Below, one piece after another: positions 26,434-35,588 of a stretch of DNA of 64,000 bases (positions are counted from its first letter, which is position 1; every line of letters starts with the position of its first letter). The notes under the pieces were generated by a model, which saw only the letters and a list, made by a program, of their open reading frames with translations, did not search any database and was not told the DNA's origin. The DNA is from Blautia sp. (lineage in GTDB: Bacteria > Bacillota > Clostridia > Lachnospirales > Lachnospiraceae): the NCBI GenBank assembly GCA_017475035.1, contig JAFVGK010000088.1, positions 1 through 64,000 on the forward strand. The letters run 5' to 3'. The translations under genes were made by a program, and so were the position numbers.

Positions 26434-26462
26434 ATTATATCATAGATTCTTTTGTAAAGAAT
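26434..26462 (-). promoter_or_regulatory. Candidate promoter and palindrome for the response regulator
   Basis: Minus-strand TATAAT at 26434-26439; the -35 region is covered by the palindrome ATTCTTT-tgt-AAAGAAT (26446-26462). The gap 26363-26663 contains this and the terminator of the GH13 gene, nothing else recognised. Confidence 0.45.
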
Positions 26463-26565
26463 AGGTTATATCAATCAAAAAAAGCGCTCTTTCTTCGGCA
26501 CAATGCCTATTAATTGATCCGGGCTGAAATATCCTTTTCGCGGCTCCGTGAGAAATAAGAAGCTC

Positions 26566-26606
26566 TAAAAAAGGCTGAAACAAGATTCCACGTCCTGTAA
26601 CAGCCT
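26566..26606 (-). terminator. Terminator of the GH13 gene
   Basis: On the minus strand AGGCTG (26601-26606) pairs with CAGCCT (26572-26577), partly extended inward, followed by TTTTTT. Confidence 0.7.
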
Positions 26607-26663
26607 AATGGTAAATTAATCCAGAGCATTGTCTCTCGAAAACAGCAGAGCAGACTGCTTTTC

Positions 26664-28799
26664 TCATTCCTTAAAGATCGTCGGATGGGCGCATTTATGA
26701 TACAAAGCCATCGCCCCGTATCCCGGAACATTCAGCCGCAAAATACCTCCCTGCGCTTCATATTCTTCTGTCTGTGTCGTATAACCTCCATACCAGGAAA
26801 GCATGACCCTGGTCAGAGTAGAAGGAGCCAGCCTGCTGATCCCTGTTTTCCATGCTTCGATCTCCACCTCGCGCTCCATCTGCTGATTATTGATAATCAC
26901 AATCATGCGTTCCCAGTGAGAAAAGCGTCCAAAACACAAACCCTGATAATCATTCCAGAGAATTTTCAGTGAACCGGTCCGTAAAAAGTCATATCGATTA
27001 TGAATCGCAATCATATCCCTGTGAAACGCCAGCATCCTTTGATCCTCATGCCCCCAGGGATAGGTCCGGCGGTTATCCGGATCCGTAAAACCGCAGACAC
27101 CGGCTTCATCGCCATAATACAACGTAGGACTGCCCGGCCAGGTCATCTGGATCATGACGGCTTCCCGCATGACAGCCGGATTGACGTTATCGGAAGCTGC
27201 CTCGGCGCCGGCATAGGAAATCCTTCCCACATAATGGTTTGTCCTTGTCAGGAACCGGGAATGGTCATGATTGGAAAGTTCATTCATCGCCAGGTACAAA
27301 GAAGACATGTGTAAGGAGCGCATATGTGTACGCATCGCATCTACAAAAGCTCCGCTGTTTCCATACATATCCTCCCTGTATTCATCGCTGTGCTTCTCCA
27401 TACCCGTCAGAAACCAGGTAACCGGCTCCATAAAGGCATCGTAGTTCATGACGGTATCCCACTCGTCTCCTGATAGCCAGCCCTCCGGATTCCCGTAATG
27501 TTCCGCAAGGATTACCGCATTCGGATTTGCGGTTTTTACAGCCTGGCGGAACCGTTTCCAGAACTGATGGTTGAATTCATTGCTGTGACCCAGATCCGCC
27601 GCCACATCCAGTCTCCATCCGTCAATACAGAAAGGCGGGCTGACCCATTTTTTTCCGATCTGAAGGATCTCTTCACACAGGCTTTCCGATTCTTCATAAT
27701 TCAGCTTTGGCAAAGTGTCATGAGCCCACCATCCGTCATAGGAGGCATTATATGGCCACGCATTCGGGTTGCTGAACTGGAAATACCGCGTATAAGGACT
27801 GTCTGCGCTGATATAGGCTCCTTTGGGATAGCCCTCTTCGTTTTCATAAATCCTTTCTCGATCCATCCATTTATTAAAAGAACCACAATGATTGAATACG
27901 CCGTCCAGGATAATATACATGCCTCGTTTATGAACTTCCTCGACCAGATGGATCATCAATTCATTGCTCGCTTCCAGATTTCTTTTATCTGTAACGCGTC
28001 GAATGAAGCAGGAAGCATGGGCATTATCATGATCTCCTTCCGCAAGGAGGCCTTCCCCTTCCGGTGTATCATAGGCAATTCTTCCGTAATGAGGATCAAC
28101 GTAATCATAGTCCTGAATATCATATTTATGATTGCTGGGCGATACAAAAATAGGATTCAGATAAATCACCTCTACGCCCAGATCCTTTAAATAGTCCAGT
28201 TTATCCAGAACCCCCTGCAGATCTCCGCCATAAAACTCACGTACTCCCATCACGGCAGGAATCTTCGCCCAGTCTTCTACTTTCGTGGTATAATCACCGA
28301 TATAAAAGTATTCATTATTCCGGACATCATTAGAGGGATCCCCGTTGTAGAAGCGATCGACAAAAATCTGATACATGACCGCACCCTTCGCCCAGGAAGG
28401 AGTGTCAAAGCCCGGGTAGATCTCAAAATCACGGCAATGTTCCAGGGAGGTACAAGGACCGTCATAGGTATAGTAACAGACAATCCAGCCATACGCGATC
28501 TCAAAGTGATAGGAAAATACCCTGTCTGTTATCCTGACCTGCGTTTCATAATAGTCGAAACCATTCCCGGTAGCAGCAATCTTCATTTCCTGCCTTGTCT
28601 CGCCATAAACGAGAAAGACATTGTCGACATTGTTTTTTTGCGTGCGAAAACGAATCGTCACCACATCGAAGGGCTTAGGCTCCGACGGAAGGCGGTAATA
28701 CTCCGAACCGTCACTAAAGAGGGCCTCCATATTCAGCACCGGCCTCATATTCATGACATATCGCATTTTTCTCATCGTCTGAGCGGAATCTATTTTCAT
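26664..28799 (-). CDS. Intracellular GH13 alpha-glucosidase/neopullulanase-type enzyme
   Basis: A 711-residue alpha-amylase-superfamily protein without signal peptide. Residues about 20-130 form a CBM34/N-terminal beta domain as in neopullulanase and cyclomaltodextrinase. The barrel has all four conserved regions: DGVFNH (299-304), GWRLDVAAD with nucleophile D398, acid/base E433 in LAEHYG, and NHD with D512. It should split alpha-1,4 (and possibly alpha-1,6) links in imported maltodextrins. The frame is open 14 codons further up, but GAGGAAA sits before the ATG at 28799. It is flanked by a YesN-type regulator. Confidence 0.9.
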   Translation of the reverse strand: MKIDSAQTMRKMRYVMNMRPVLNMEALFSDGSEYYRLPSEPKPFDVVTIRFRTQKNNVDNVFLVYGETRQEMKIAATGNGFDYYETQVRITDRVFSYHFEIAYGWIVCYYTYDGPCTSLEHCRDFEIYPGFDTPSWAKGAVMYQIFVDRFYNGDPSNDVRNNEYFYIGDYTTKVEDWAKIPAVMGVREFYGGDLQGVLDKLDYLKDLGVEVIYLNPIFVSPSNHKYDIQDYDYVDPHYGRIAYDTPEGEGLLAEGDHDNAHASCFIRRVTDKRNLEASNELMIHLVEEVHKRGMYIILDGVFNHCGSFNKWMDRERIYENEEGYPKGAYISADSPYTRYFQFSNPNAWPYNASYDGWWAHDTLPKLNYEESESLCEEILQIGKKWVSPPFCIDGWRLDVAADLGHSNEFNHQFWKRFRQAVKTANPNAVILAEHYGNPEGWLSGDEWDTVMNYDAFMEPVTWFLTGMEKHSDEYREDMYGNSGAFVDAMRTHMRSLHMSSLYLAMNELSNHDHSRFLTRTNHYVGRISYAGAEAASDNVNPAVMREAVMIQMTWPGSPTLYYGDEAGVCGFTDPDNRRTYPWGHEDQRMLAFHRDMIAIHNRYDFLRTGSLKILWNDYQGLCFGRFSHWERMIVIINNQQMEREVEIEAWKTGISRLAPSTLTRVMLSWYGGYTTQTEEYEAQGGILRLNVPGYGAMALYHKCAHPTIFKE

Positions 28800-28873
28800 G
28801 GTTTCCTCTTTTCTAACACGCACATGAGCGTTTTCTCTCACAGTTTCCCAAGGATGTGTTCAAAAGGGCAGAC

Positions 28874-30691
28874 TTAAACCTCAACCTCAAAGAGTGCTTC
28901 AAACTCGCTGCGGTGTACCTTTTCTTTTTCAAGCAGCAAAGCAGCGCATGCATGCAGTACGCCGATATGGGCTGTAATAATCTCTTTCGCCTTGTCATGG
29001 CATTCTCCGATAATCCTCCGGATTTCTTCGTCAATCAGCCTTGCAACTTCCTCTGAATAGCCCCTGGTATGTGCCAGGTCCCTGCCGATGAACACCGTGT
29101 CATCTTCATTCTGGTATGCGATGGTGCCTACCTTTTCCGACATCCCGTAGCGCATGACCATCGCCCTGGCTGCATCCGTTGCCCGCTTGATATCATTGGA
29201 GGCTCCCGTCGTAATATCTCCGAAGATAATCTCTTCCGCAACACGGCCTCCCAAAAGCGTGGTAATCGACTGAAGCATCTTCCCTCTGGTATTGAATATC
29301 TCGTCATTTTCCGGCAAAGGCATGGTATATCCCGCCGCTCCTATCCCTGTAGGAATAATCGAGATCGTATATACCGCTTCCATATCAGGCAGCACGTGGA
29401 AAAGAATAGCGTGTCCTGCCTCATGATACGCAGTGATTTTCTTTTCTTTGTCTGAAATAATTTTGCTCCGTTTCTCCTGCCCGATACCCACTTTTATAAA
29501 TGCCGCTTTAATATCCTGCTGTGTCAGGTACTTCCTGTCATTTTTTGCGGCAAGAATCGCTGCCTCATTGAGGAGGTTTTCCAGGTCTGCCCCTGTAAAA
29601 CCGGCCGTTGTCTGGGCAATCTGACGCAAATCCACATCCTCACCCAATGGCTTGTCAGCGGCATGAACCTTCAGGATCTCTTCTCTTCCCTTGATATCCG
29701 GTCTGCCTACGGCAACCTTCCTGTCAAAACGCCCCGGTCTGAGGATCGCAGGATCCAGGATATCCGCCCTGTTCGTCGCCGCCATTACAATGATGCCTTC
29801 ATTTACGCCAAATCCATCCATCTCGACGAGAAGCTGGTTAAGGGTCTGCTCTCTCTCGTCATGACCGCCGCCTAATCCAGTACCTCTCTGACGTGCCACC
29901 GCGTCAATCTCGTCTATAAAGATAATACATGGCGCATGGGCTTTTCCTTCTTCAAATAAATCTCTTACCCGGGAAGCCCCTACGCCTACAAACATCTCCA
30001 CAAAATCCGAACCGGAGATTGAAAAAAACGGAACGCCGGCTTCTCCCGCTACGGCTTTTGCCAATAAGGTTTTCCCTGTACCGGGAGGTCCTACCAAGAG
30101 TACGCCTTTGGGGATCCTGGCACCGACGCTGGTATACTTTCCGGGCATTTTCAGGAAATCAACTACTTCAACCAGATCTTCTTTTTCTTCCTCGAGTCCG
30201 GCTACATCCGCAAACGTAACCTTACGCTCCTCAGGATTTGAGATCCGGGCATTGCTTTTCCCGAAATTCATCATCCGAAGATTCATCCCTCCGCCGCCCA
30301 TCTGCCGGTTCATCATCGTCATCAGGAAAATCAGAAGGGCCCCCATCACACCGATCGGGATGATCGTCGAGATCACGATATTTTCCCTGGAAACATTTTC
30401 CATATAGGGATCCAGTCCATAAGAACGCAGGAGCGTCTCTGCTTCTTTTACGTCGCTGACGTAGATCCTTCTGTAATCGTCACCGATCTCAGCCTCTATG
30501 GAGCCTGTAGGGACCTCACTGTTCTGGTGAATCCGTACGTTTCCTACATTTCCCTCTTCCAGTGACTGGATCAGCTCTCCCATGGTAAAATCATTTTGAG
30601 AGGAGACGGAATTATTCAGATACAGGTAACCGGCTATCAAAGCTATCACCAGCATAAGATACAAGCCGACCCTCGATGACTCACTGCTCAA
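28874..30691 (-). CDS. ftsH: ATP-dependent zinc metalloprotease FtsH
   Basis: A 605-residue membrane AAA protease that degrades membrane and regulatory proteins. Two transmembrane segments (about 10-27 and 108-127) flank an extracytoplasmic domain. Walker A GPPGTGKT is at 201-208, Walker B IIFIDEID ends at 262, and the zinc site HEAGH is at 423-427. The start is a TTG at 30691 overlapping the hpt stop codon (TTGA), with GAGAGGAGG inside hpt as ribosome site, so the pair is translationally coupled. The hpt-ftsH order is conserved in Firmicutes. Confidence 0.96.
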   Translation of the reverse strand: MSSESSRVGLYLMLVIALIAGYLYLNNSVSSQNDFTMGELIQSLEEGNVGNVRIHQNSEVPTGSIEAEIGDDYRRIYVSDVKEAETLLRSYGLDPYMENVSRENIVISTIIPIGVMGALLIFLMTMMNRQMGGGGMNLRMMNFGKSNARISNPEERKVTFADVAGLEEEKEDLVEVVDFLKMPGKYTSVGARIPKGVLLVGPPGTGKTLLAKAVAGEAGVPFFSISGSDFVEMFVGVGASRVRDLFEEGKAHAPCIIFIDEIDAVARQRGTGLGGGHDEREQTLNQLLVEMDGFGVNEGIIVMAATNRADILDPAILRPGRFDRKVAVGRPDIKGREEILKVHAADKPLGEDVDLRQIAQTTAGFTGADLENLLNEAAILAAKNDRKYLTQQDIKAAFIKVGIGQEKRSKIISDKEKKITAYHEAGHAILFHVLPDMEAVYTISIIPTGIGAAGYTMPLPENDEIFNTRGKMLQSITTLLGGRVAEEIIFGDITTGASNDIKRATDAARAMVMRYGMSEKVGTIAYQNEDDTVFIGRDLAHTRGYSEEVARLIDEEIRRIIGECHDKAKEIITAHIGVLHACAALLLEKEKVHRSEFEALFEVEV

Positions 30692-31236
30692 GCGTCTGCC
30701 TCCTCTCCATACAGCCGCACAACTCCGATATATGACAAGTTGCGGTATTTCTGTGCGTAATCCAGGCCATATCCCACAACAAACTCATCCGGTATCTCAA
30801 AACAGCAATAGTCTACGCTGACATTTTCAACTACCCGGCGGTCCGGCTTATCCAAAAGTGTGCACAGATGAATGCTGGCCGGATTTCTTCCCTTGAGCAC
30901 TTCCAGCAGATAGCTCAATGTTCTGCCGGAATCAATAATGTCTTCGACTACCAGTACTTCCTTGCCCTCCAGAGGCTCATCCAGATCCTTGATAATACGG
31001 ACGACGCCGCTGGACTTTGTATCGTCTCCATAGCTGGACACGGACATAAAATCCATGGTGACCTGCATGTCCAGATGCTTTGCAAGTTCACACATAAAAA
31101 ACACGCCGCCTTTCAGGACGCAGACAAGGTGAAGCTGAGCATCCGGACCGAAGTCCTTATTAATCTGCCGGGCTACCTCACATATTCTTTTCTCCACATC
31201 CTCTTTGGAAATAAGAACCTCAACTTTTTCGCCCAT
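30688..31236 (-). CDS. hpt: Hypoxanthine phosphoribosyltransferase
   Basis: A 182-residue purine-salvage enzyme converting hypoxanthine or guanine plus PRPP to IMP or GMP. The PRPP-binding motif VLVVEDIIDSGRTL lies near residue 100. The start follows AAGGAGGT. It is coupled to ftsH by a 4-nt overlap and follows tilS by about 120 nt; the tilS-hpt-ftsH order is a Firmicutes hallmark. In Bacillus, HprT and TilS also bind the ftsH promoter region, so coregulation here is plausible but not visible in sequence. Confidence 0.95.
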   Translation of the reverse strand: MGEKVEVLISKEDVEKRICEVARQINKDFGPDAQLHLVCVLKGGVFFMCELAKHLDMQVTMDFMSVSSYGDDTKSSGVVRIIKDLDEPLEGKEVLVVEDIIDSGRTLSYLLEVLKGRNPASIHLCTLLDKPDRRVVENVSVDYCCFEIPDEFVVGYGLDYAQKYRNLSYIGVVRLYGEEADA

Positions 31237-31344
31237 AATATAACCTCCTTATCTTTTTGTCCGGTTCCACCAGGCAAAAAATGTTCTCATATCTCGTCTG
31301 TTACATATATTTTTCGCAAACGATCAGACACCTGCGTCTTGATA

Positions 31345-31363
31345 CATTTGCCGCCTGAATCAT
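31345..31363 (-). repeat. Family R end fragment R4, overlapping the tilS stop codon
   Basis: On the minus strand the sequence is ATGATTCAGGCGGCAAATG; the TGA at its start is the stop codon of tilS. Only about 19 nt of the R left end remain. Confidence 0.55.
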
Positions 31364-32802
31364 TTTTTATCCTCAAATATAATCATCACTCCGGTGCCCG
31401 TCCGGCTGTCAATCGCAGCCCCCGCGCTTTTCCCCTCACCGATCACCCATAACACATGATGATCCTCTGCAAGCAGCGGAAGGCTGTCCCTTTTCTGCAG
31501 CGGAATTTTACGGTCAATCAGATATCGGGATAAAGATTTATGGCCTCCTCCTTTACCCAGTATCAGATAATCTCCCTCCTGACGGGTTCTCACACAAAGC
31601 TTGCCTTTTATTTTATCATAATCAAAGCATTTCGTATACCTTTTTTCCTCGTACTTTTGTCCAAAATAGTCAAAAAAACTTGTTCTGATTGTGCCGAAGG
31701 AAGTGTCTGTCTCACCCGGTATCACCACTTGTTCTGTTATCTTTTCCGGCTTATTGCGTTTGTCCGGATTTTCCTTTTTTCTTACAGACAGCAGCACTCC
31801 CTCATAGGTACGTAACGCCTCTGAATGACATGGCAGTACGAGTTTCCTTCCTGCCTGGTTCTCCAGCAAAGCAAGGATATCCTTTATATGCTGAAGCTTT
31901 AGATCGTCAGATTGCCCCGCAAGTTTTTCCAGTGCCAGACGTACGATATACTTTTGAAGGATAGGTTCCTCCTTCAAAAGGCTCCGTCTGAGCATGATGC
32001 CTTGGTCTGCAGCTTCTACGTTCTCATCCATATCCACCGCCGAACAGTGATTCGGAAGCAATTTCTCAGCCAGGCCGGAAAAATAATCCTCCGCTTCGGA
32101 AAACCATTCTGAGGCTGCGGCTATATGTGCCGATGTGCCGGTATGTACCTCTGTTTCCAGCAGTGGAAGAATGTCATGGCGGATCCGGTTTCTGGTATAT
32201 GTATTCTCAAGATTCGTTTCGTCTGTACAATAACGGCAGCCCAGCTCCCTGGCATAAGTTTCTATTTCTGCCCTTGACAGGCACAGAAGAGGCCGGATAT
32301 AGCTTTCCCGAACGGGTCTGATTCCGCTCATACCACGAAGGGAGCTGCCGCGGCAAAGCCGGAATAACACGGTTTCCGCCAGATCATCCCGGTGATGTGC
32401 CAAAGCGATGCGGACCCTTTCTGCGCCGTAAAGAAGCTGCGCAGACCTCTCCTTTTCAAGCGCTCCCAGCCTCGCCTCTCTGGCAGCCTCCTCCACACCG
32501 ATTCCCTTCTCCTTTGCGAGTGCCGGAACATCGACAGCGGCTGCTTTAAAAGGTACGGCCAGCTCCTCACACAGTCCTCTTACAAAGGCTTCATCGGCAT
32601 CAGCCGCAGCTCCCCGGATACAATGATTGACATGAAAAACAAGTATCGAATAGCCCAGCAGCGGCTGTAATTTCAGTAAAACCCTCAACATCACAACAGA
32701 ATCACAGCCTCCCGACACTCCTGCGATCACCATATCCCCGGCAGTAAGCATCTCTTTTTCCCGCATAAACCGTAAAACCCGCTGTTCCGTCTCTTTTCTC
32801 AT
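31360..32802 (-). CDS. tilS: tRNA(Ile)-lysidine synthase
   Basis: A 480-residue enzyme that attaches lysine to C34 of tRNA-Ile(CAU), essential for AUA decoding. The PP-loop SGGCDS is at 30-35. The N-terminal ATPase domain, a linker and a TilS C-terminal domain (about 380-470) give normal length. The ribosome site AAAGGGTGG precedes the ATG. The last codons read GAT AAA AAA TGA, the TGA coming from an R repeat end. The spoIIE gene that sits near tilS in spore formers is absent. Confidence 0.94.
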   Translation of the reverse strand: MRKETEQRVLRFMREKEMLTAGDMVIAGVSGGCDSVVMLRVLLKLQPLLGYSILVFHVNHCIRGAAADADEAFVRGLCEELAVPFKAAAVDVPALAKEKGIGVEEAAREARLGALEKERSAQLLYGAERVRIALAHHRDDLAETVLFRLCRGSSLRGMSGIRPVRESYIRPLLCLSRAEIETYARELGCRYCTDETNLENTYTRNRIRHDILPLLETEVHTGTSAHIAAASEWFSEAEDYFSGLAEKLLPNHCSAVDMDENVEAADQGIMLRRSLLKEEPILQKYIVRLALEKLAGQSDDLKLQHIKDILALLENQAGRKLVLPCHSEALRTYEGVLLSVRKKENPDKRNKPEKITEQVVIPGETDTSFGTIRTSFFDYFGQKYEEKRYTKCFDYDKIKGKLCVRTRQEGDYLILGKGGGHKSLSRYLIDRKIPLQKRDSLPLLAEDHHVLWVIGEGKSAGAAIDSRTGTGVMIIFEDKK

Positions 32803-32839
32803 ATCGAACCACCCTTTTTGAGTTTCCTAATAAAATACA

Positions 32840-32881
32840 GCCATGCTTCAAAGAAGAGTTTTCCCTTCCTTCAAGCATGGC
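32840..32881 (-). terminator. Hairpin between divIC and tilS
   Basis: GCCATGCTT (32840-32848 region) pairs with AAGCATGGC (32873-32881), partly extended inward; on the minus strand it is followed by gtattttatt. The loop is long, so termination may be partial. Confidence 0.5.
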
Positions 32882-32885
32882 CGCA

Positions 32886-33200
32886 TCAATCCGTTTCTTC
32901 AAATACGATCTCGTCATCCTTCACAAGGCCCAGACGTTCTCTCGCCGTCTGCTGAATGAATTCATCCGTCTGCATATACGTCTCCAGATTTGCGATTTCC
33001 TCTGTGCGGTTTTTCTCCTGCTCAATCTGCTCATTTAAAAGTACCGCTCTTTCGCGAACCAAGGCAATCGCTGCAGCCTTATCATGACTTTGCTTCATCA
33101 TGATGACCAAAAGCATAAGTGAAATAATCAGCATGGTCAACACACCCATGCGGACATTTCCTGACAGTTCCTTTGCCGTTTTCTTATCCTTTACAGTCAT
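32886..33200 (-). CDS. divIC: Septum formation initiator, DivIC/FtsB family
   Basis: A 104-residue bitopic protein: short basic N terminus, one transmembrane segment (about 19-36), then a coiled coil (about 40-75) and the conserved tail with TARERLGLVKDDEIVF. It joins FtsL and DivIB in the division complex. AAGGAGGT fixes the start. It follows rqcP by 14 nt. In Bacillus and spore-forming Clostridia yabP and yabQ lie between these two genes; here they are missing. Confidence 0.9.
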   Translation of the reverse strand: MTVKDKKTAKELSGNVRMGVLTMLIISLMLLVIMMKQSHDKAAAIALVRERAVLLNEQIEQEKNRTEEIANLETYMQTDEFIQQTARERLGLVKDDEIVFEETD

Positions 33201-33214
33201 TGCCAGACCTCCTT

Positions 33215-33454
33215 TTACAGATATCGATACAACTCCTGCGCCTCTTCCTTGCGTACCGTATCCTTCACCTGGAGTACCTCCACACGGACCGTTTTCTGCC
33301 CGAACTGGATTTCGATGGTATCTCCCGGCTTCACCTCTGCACTGGCTCTCGCCACCTTATCATTTAACATCACCCGTCCGGCATCACAGGCTTCATTTGC
33401 CACAGTACGCCTCACGATCAGTCTGGAAACTTTTAAATACTTATCCAGTCTCAT
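33215..33454 (-). CDS. rqcP: S4-domain ribosome quality control factor RqcP (YabO)
   Basis: A 79-residue S4 RNA-binding protein starting MRLDKYLKVSRLI, matching Bacillus YabO/RqcP closely, with AEVKPGD and RFGQK-type motifs in the same places. RqcP stabilises the peptidyl-tRNA on stalled 50S subunits so that RqcH can add alanine tails. The start follows AAAGGAAAAC. It lies between hup (behind a terminator) and divIC, the usual context. Confidence 0.9.
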   Translation of the reverse strand: MRLDKYLKVSRLIVRRTVANEACDAGRVMLNDKVARASAEVKPGDTIEIQFGQKTVRVEVLQVKDTVRKEEAQELYRYL

Positions 33455-33499
33455 GTTTTCCTTTCTTCCTTTGCGCGGCTCTTCATGGTCTGCGAAAAG

Positions 33500-33533
33500 A
33501 AAAAGGAGGGATAAAAGCCCTCCCTCCTTTTTA
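33500..33533 (-). terminator. Terminator of hup
   Basis: AAAAAGGAGGG and CCTCCTTTTT pair around the loop; T-rich on the minus strand after the stem. It separates hup from rqcP. Confidence 0.82.
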
Positions 33534-33547
33534 GCCTTTTGCGCTTT

Positions 33548-33823
33548 TTATTCGTTTACGGCATCCTTTAAAGCCTTGCCCGGCTTAAAGCGAGGAGCTT
33601 TGGACGCAGGAATCTCGATCGGCTCCTTTGTCTGCGGATTCATACCTGTACGGGCAGCTCTCTCGGTTACCTCAAAAGTACCAAATCCGATCAGCTGAAT
33701 CTTCTCGCCGCTTTTTAACTCTCTGGTCACAACATCGATAAAGGAATTCAGAACCTTTTCGACATCTTTCTTAGCAAGATTTGTATCTTCTACAAGCGCT
33801 GAAACCAATTCTGTTTTATTCAT
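33548..33823 (-). CDS. hup: HU family DNA-binding protein
   Basis: A 91-residue histone-like protein beginning MNKTELVSALVE, with the GFGTFEV core and the arm tip TGMNPQTKEP that intercalates in DNA. It compacts and bends DNA. The ribosome site AAGGAGG and a good promoter (33870-33898) sit upstream, and a terminator follows, so it is a single-gene, probably highly expressed unit. Confidence 0.96.
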   Translation of the reverse strand: MNKTELVSALVEDTNLAKKDVEKVLNSFIDVVTRELKSGEKIQLIGFGTFEVTERAARTGMNPQTKEPIEIPASKAPRFKPGKALKDAVNE

Positions 33824-33869
33824 ACTGACTCATGTCCTCCTTAAAAGTGAATGTGTGTTTTCTGTTACT

Positions 33870-33898
33870 GTTATACCTTATTTACTACCCTCTGTCAA
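33870..33898 (-). promoter_or_regulatory. Promoter of hup
   Basis: Minus strand TTGACA (33893-33898), 17 nt, TATAAC (33870-33875). Confidence 0.78.
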
Positions 33899-34009
33899 GT
33901 CGAGATTATGGCAGAAATCCGGTTTTTTTGCAGTTCAGCCTGTAATGTACCGTTTCTCTTTCACGGCGGGGAAAATAATACCCCGTACTGTTCCGATTTC
34001 CCCCGCCGC

Positions 34010-34038
34010 TGATTCAGACGACAGAAGGTCATGCCATG
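34010..34038 (+). repeat. Family R end fragment R5
   Basis: tgattcagacgacagaaggtcatgc matches the R left end with three changes. It lies 4 nt after the proS stop codon, between proS and hup. Confidence 0.55.
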
Positions 34039-34042
34039 TTCA

Positions 34043-35482
34043 TTAATATGCCCGGCCCCAATAGACCATCTTCTTTGCCGGTCTGCCGCAGCATACGCAG
34101 GTTTCCGCAAGGTTCTCCTGGGCAAACGGCATACACCTTGAGGTAGCCTGCACATCCTCTTTAATCTTATCCTCGCAGGCCTGGTCGCCGCACCACATTG
34201 CCTTAACAAAGCCCGGCTTGTTCACAATCGTATCCTTAAAGGTTTCATAATCCACGGCGGTATAGGTGTGAGCATCCCTGTGTGCCCTGGCGCGGGCAAG
34301 CATATCCGACTGCATCGTCCCAAGAATCTGCACTGCCTTTGCCGCAAGCTCATCAAAAGATGCCGTGATCTTTTCTCTTGTGTCACGACGGCAGATTACC
34401 GCCTGGCCTGCCTCAATGTCCTTCGGTCCGCATTCAATACGAATCGGGATGCCGCGCATTTCCTGCTCGGCAAATTTAAATCCGGGACTCTTATCAGTGT
34501 CATCCAGCTTTGCCCGGATCCCCGCTGCCTTCAATGCGCTTAAAAGCTCCTGCGCTTTCTCCAGAACCCCTTCTTTTCTCTGCTGAATCGGGATCACGAC
34601 AGCCTGCACCGGAGCGACTAACGGAGGCAGCACCAGCCCGGAATTATCTCCGTGAACCATAATCAAAGCGCCGATCATACGTGTCGTCATACCCCAGGAG
34701 GTCTGGTGCACATACTGCAGCGTATTATCCTTATCCGCATACTGAATTCCGAACGCCCTGGCAAAACCGTCTCCGAAATTATGGCTGGTTCCGGACTGCA
34801 GAGCTTTTCCGTCATGCATCAACGCTTCAATCGTATACGTTGCTTCCGCGCCGGCGAATTTCTCTTTATCTGTCTTTTGCCCCCGGATAACAGGAATCGC
34901 AAGAAACTCCTCCGCAAAGTCAGCATAGACATTCAGCATCTGAATCGTTCTTTCCTGCGCTTCCTCGGCAGTAGCATGAGCTGTGTGGCCTTCCTGCCAT
35001 AAAAACTCACGGGAGCGAAGGAAGGGGCGGGTGGTCTTTTCCCAACGCACAACCGAGCACCATTGGTTATAGACCTTGGGCAGGTCACGGTGAGAATGAA
35101 TCTCCCTCTGGTAAAAATCGCAAAAAAGAGTTTCTGACGTGGGACGGACACACATACGCTCCTGTAAAGGCTCCAGTCCGCCGTGGGTAACCCAGGCAAC
35201 CTCCGGAGCGAACCCTTCTACATGGTCCTTTTCTCTCTGCAGGAGAGACTCCGGAATAAACATCGGGAGATACACGTTCTCAACGCCTGTCTCCTTGAAG
35301 CGCCGGTCAAGCTCTGCCTGTATGTTCTCCCAGATAGCATAACCTGCGGGTTTGATCACCATGCAGCCCTTTACGCTGGTGTAATCGCAAAGCTCGGCTT
35401 TCTTTACCACATCCGTATACCACTGGGCAAAATCCTCCTCCATGGAGGTAATCGCTTCCACCAGTTTTTTCTCTTTTGCCAT
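34043..35482 (-). CDS. proS: Prolyl-tRNA synthetase, archaeal/eukaryotic-like short type
   Basis: A 479-residue class II synthetase charging tRNA-Pro. Motif 2 ([21 protein letters not shown]) and motif 3 lie in the catalytic half; there is no INS editing domain between motifs 2 and 3, unlike the long bacterial form. The C terminus carries a zinc-binding-like domain with Cys in MWCGDQAC and CVCCG and ends in WGRAY, typical of this class. GAGGT precedes the ATG. No T-box leader is seen in the 106-nt gap upstream, which holds an R fragment instead. Confidence 0.95.
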   Translation of the reverse strand: MAKEKKLVEAITSMEEDFAQWYTDVVKKAELCDYTSVKGCMVIKPAGYAIWENIQAELDRRFKETGVENVYLPMFIPESLLQREKDHVEGFAPEVAWVTHGGLEPLQERMCVRPTSETLFCDFYQREIHSHRDLPKVYNQWCSVVRWEKTTRPFLRSREFLWQEGHTAHATAEEAQERTIQMLNVYADFAEEFLAIPVIRGQKTDKEKFAGAEATYTIEALMHDGKALQSGTSHNFGDGFARAFGIQYADKDNTLQYVHQTSWGMTTRMIGALIMVHGDNSGLVLPPLVAPVQAVVIPIQQRKEGVLEKAQELLSALKAAGIRAKLDDTDKSPGFKFAEQEMRGIPIRIECGPKDIEAGQAVICRRDTREKITASFDELAAKAVQILGTMQSDMLARARAHRDAHTYTAVDYETFKDTIVNKPGFVKAMWCGDQACEDKIKEDVQATSRCMPFAQENLAETCVCCGRPAKKMVYWGRAY

Positions 35483-35533
35483 TTTTACCTCTTTCCTGAC
35501 GCATAGAACGCATCATATGTTATTTTCTGATAT

Positions 35534-35580
35534 ATGCGCATGCCATCGGCATGCAGCAGCCTGCTGCCACCCGGAATCCG
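35534..35580 (-). repeat. Family R internal fragment R6
   Basis: gcatgccatcggcatgcagcagcc...gccacccggaatccg parallels the reverse complement of 11133-11175 in R3 (gcatgct..ggcatgcagcaacc...gccactcggaattcg). Two small hairpins are kept. It lies between dCMP deaminase and proS. Confidence 0.55.
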
Positions 35581-35588
35581 CTGTCGTA

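Noticed and set aside
35483-35588. A possible T-box leader upstream of proS
   Set aside because: The gap is too short and holds an R fragment; no T-box sequence or specifier hairpin is visible.
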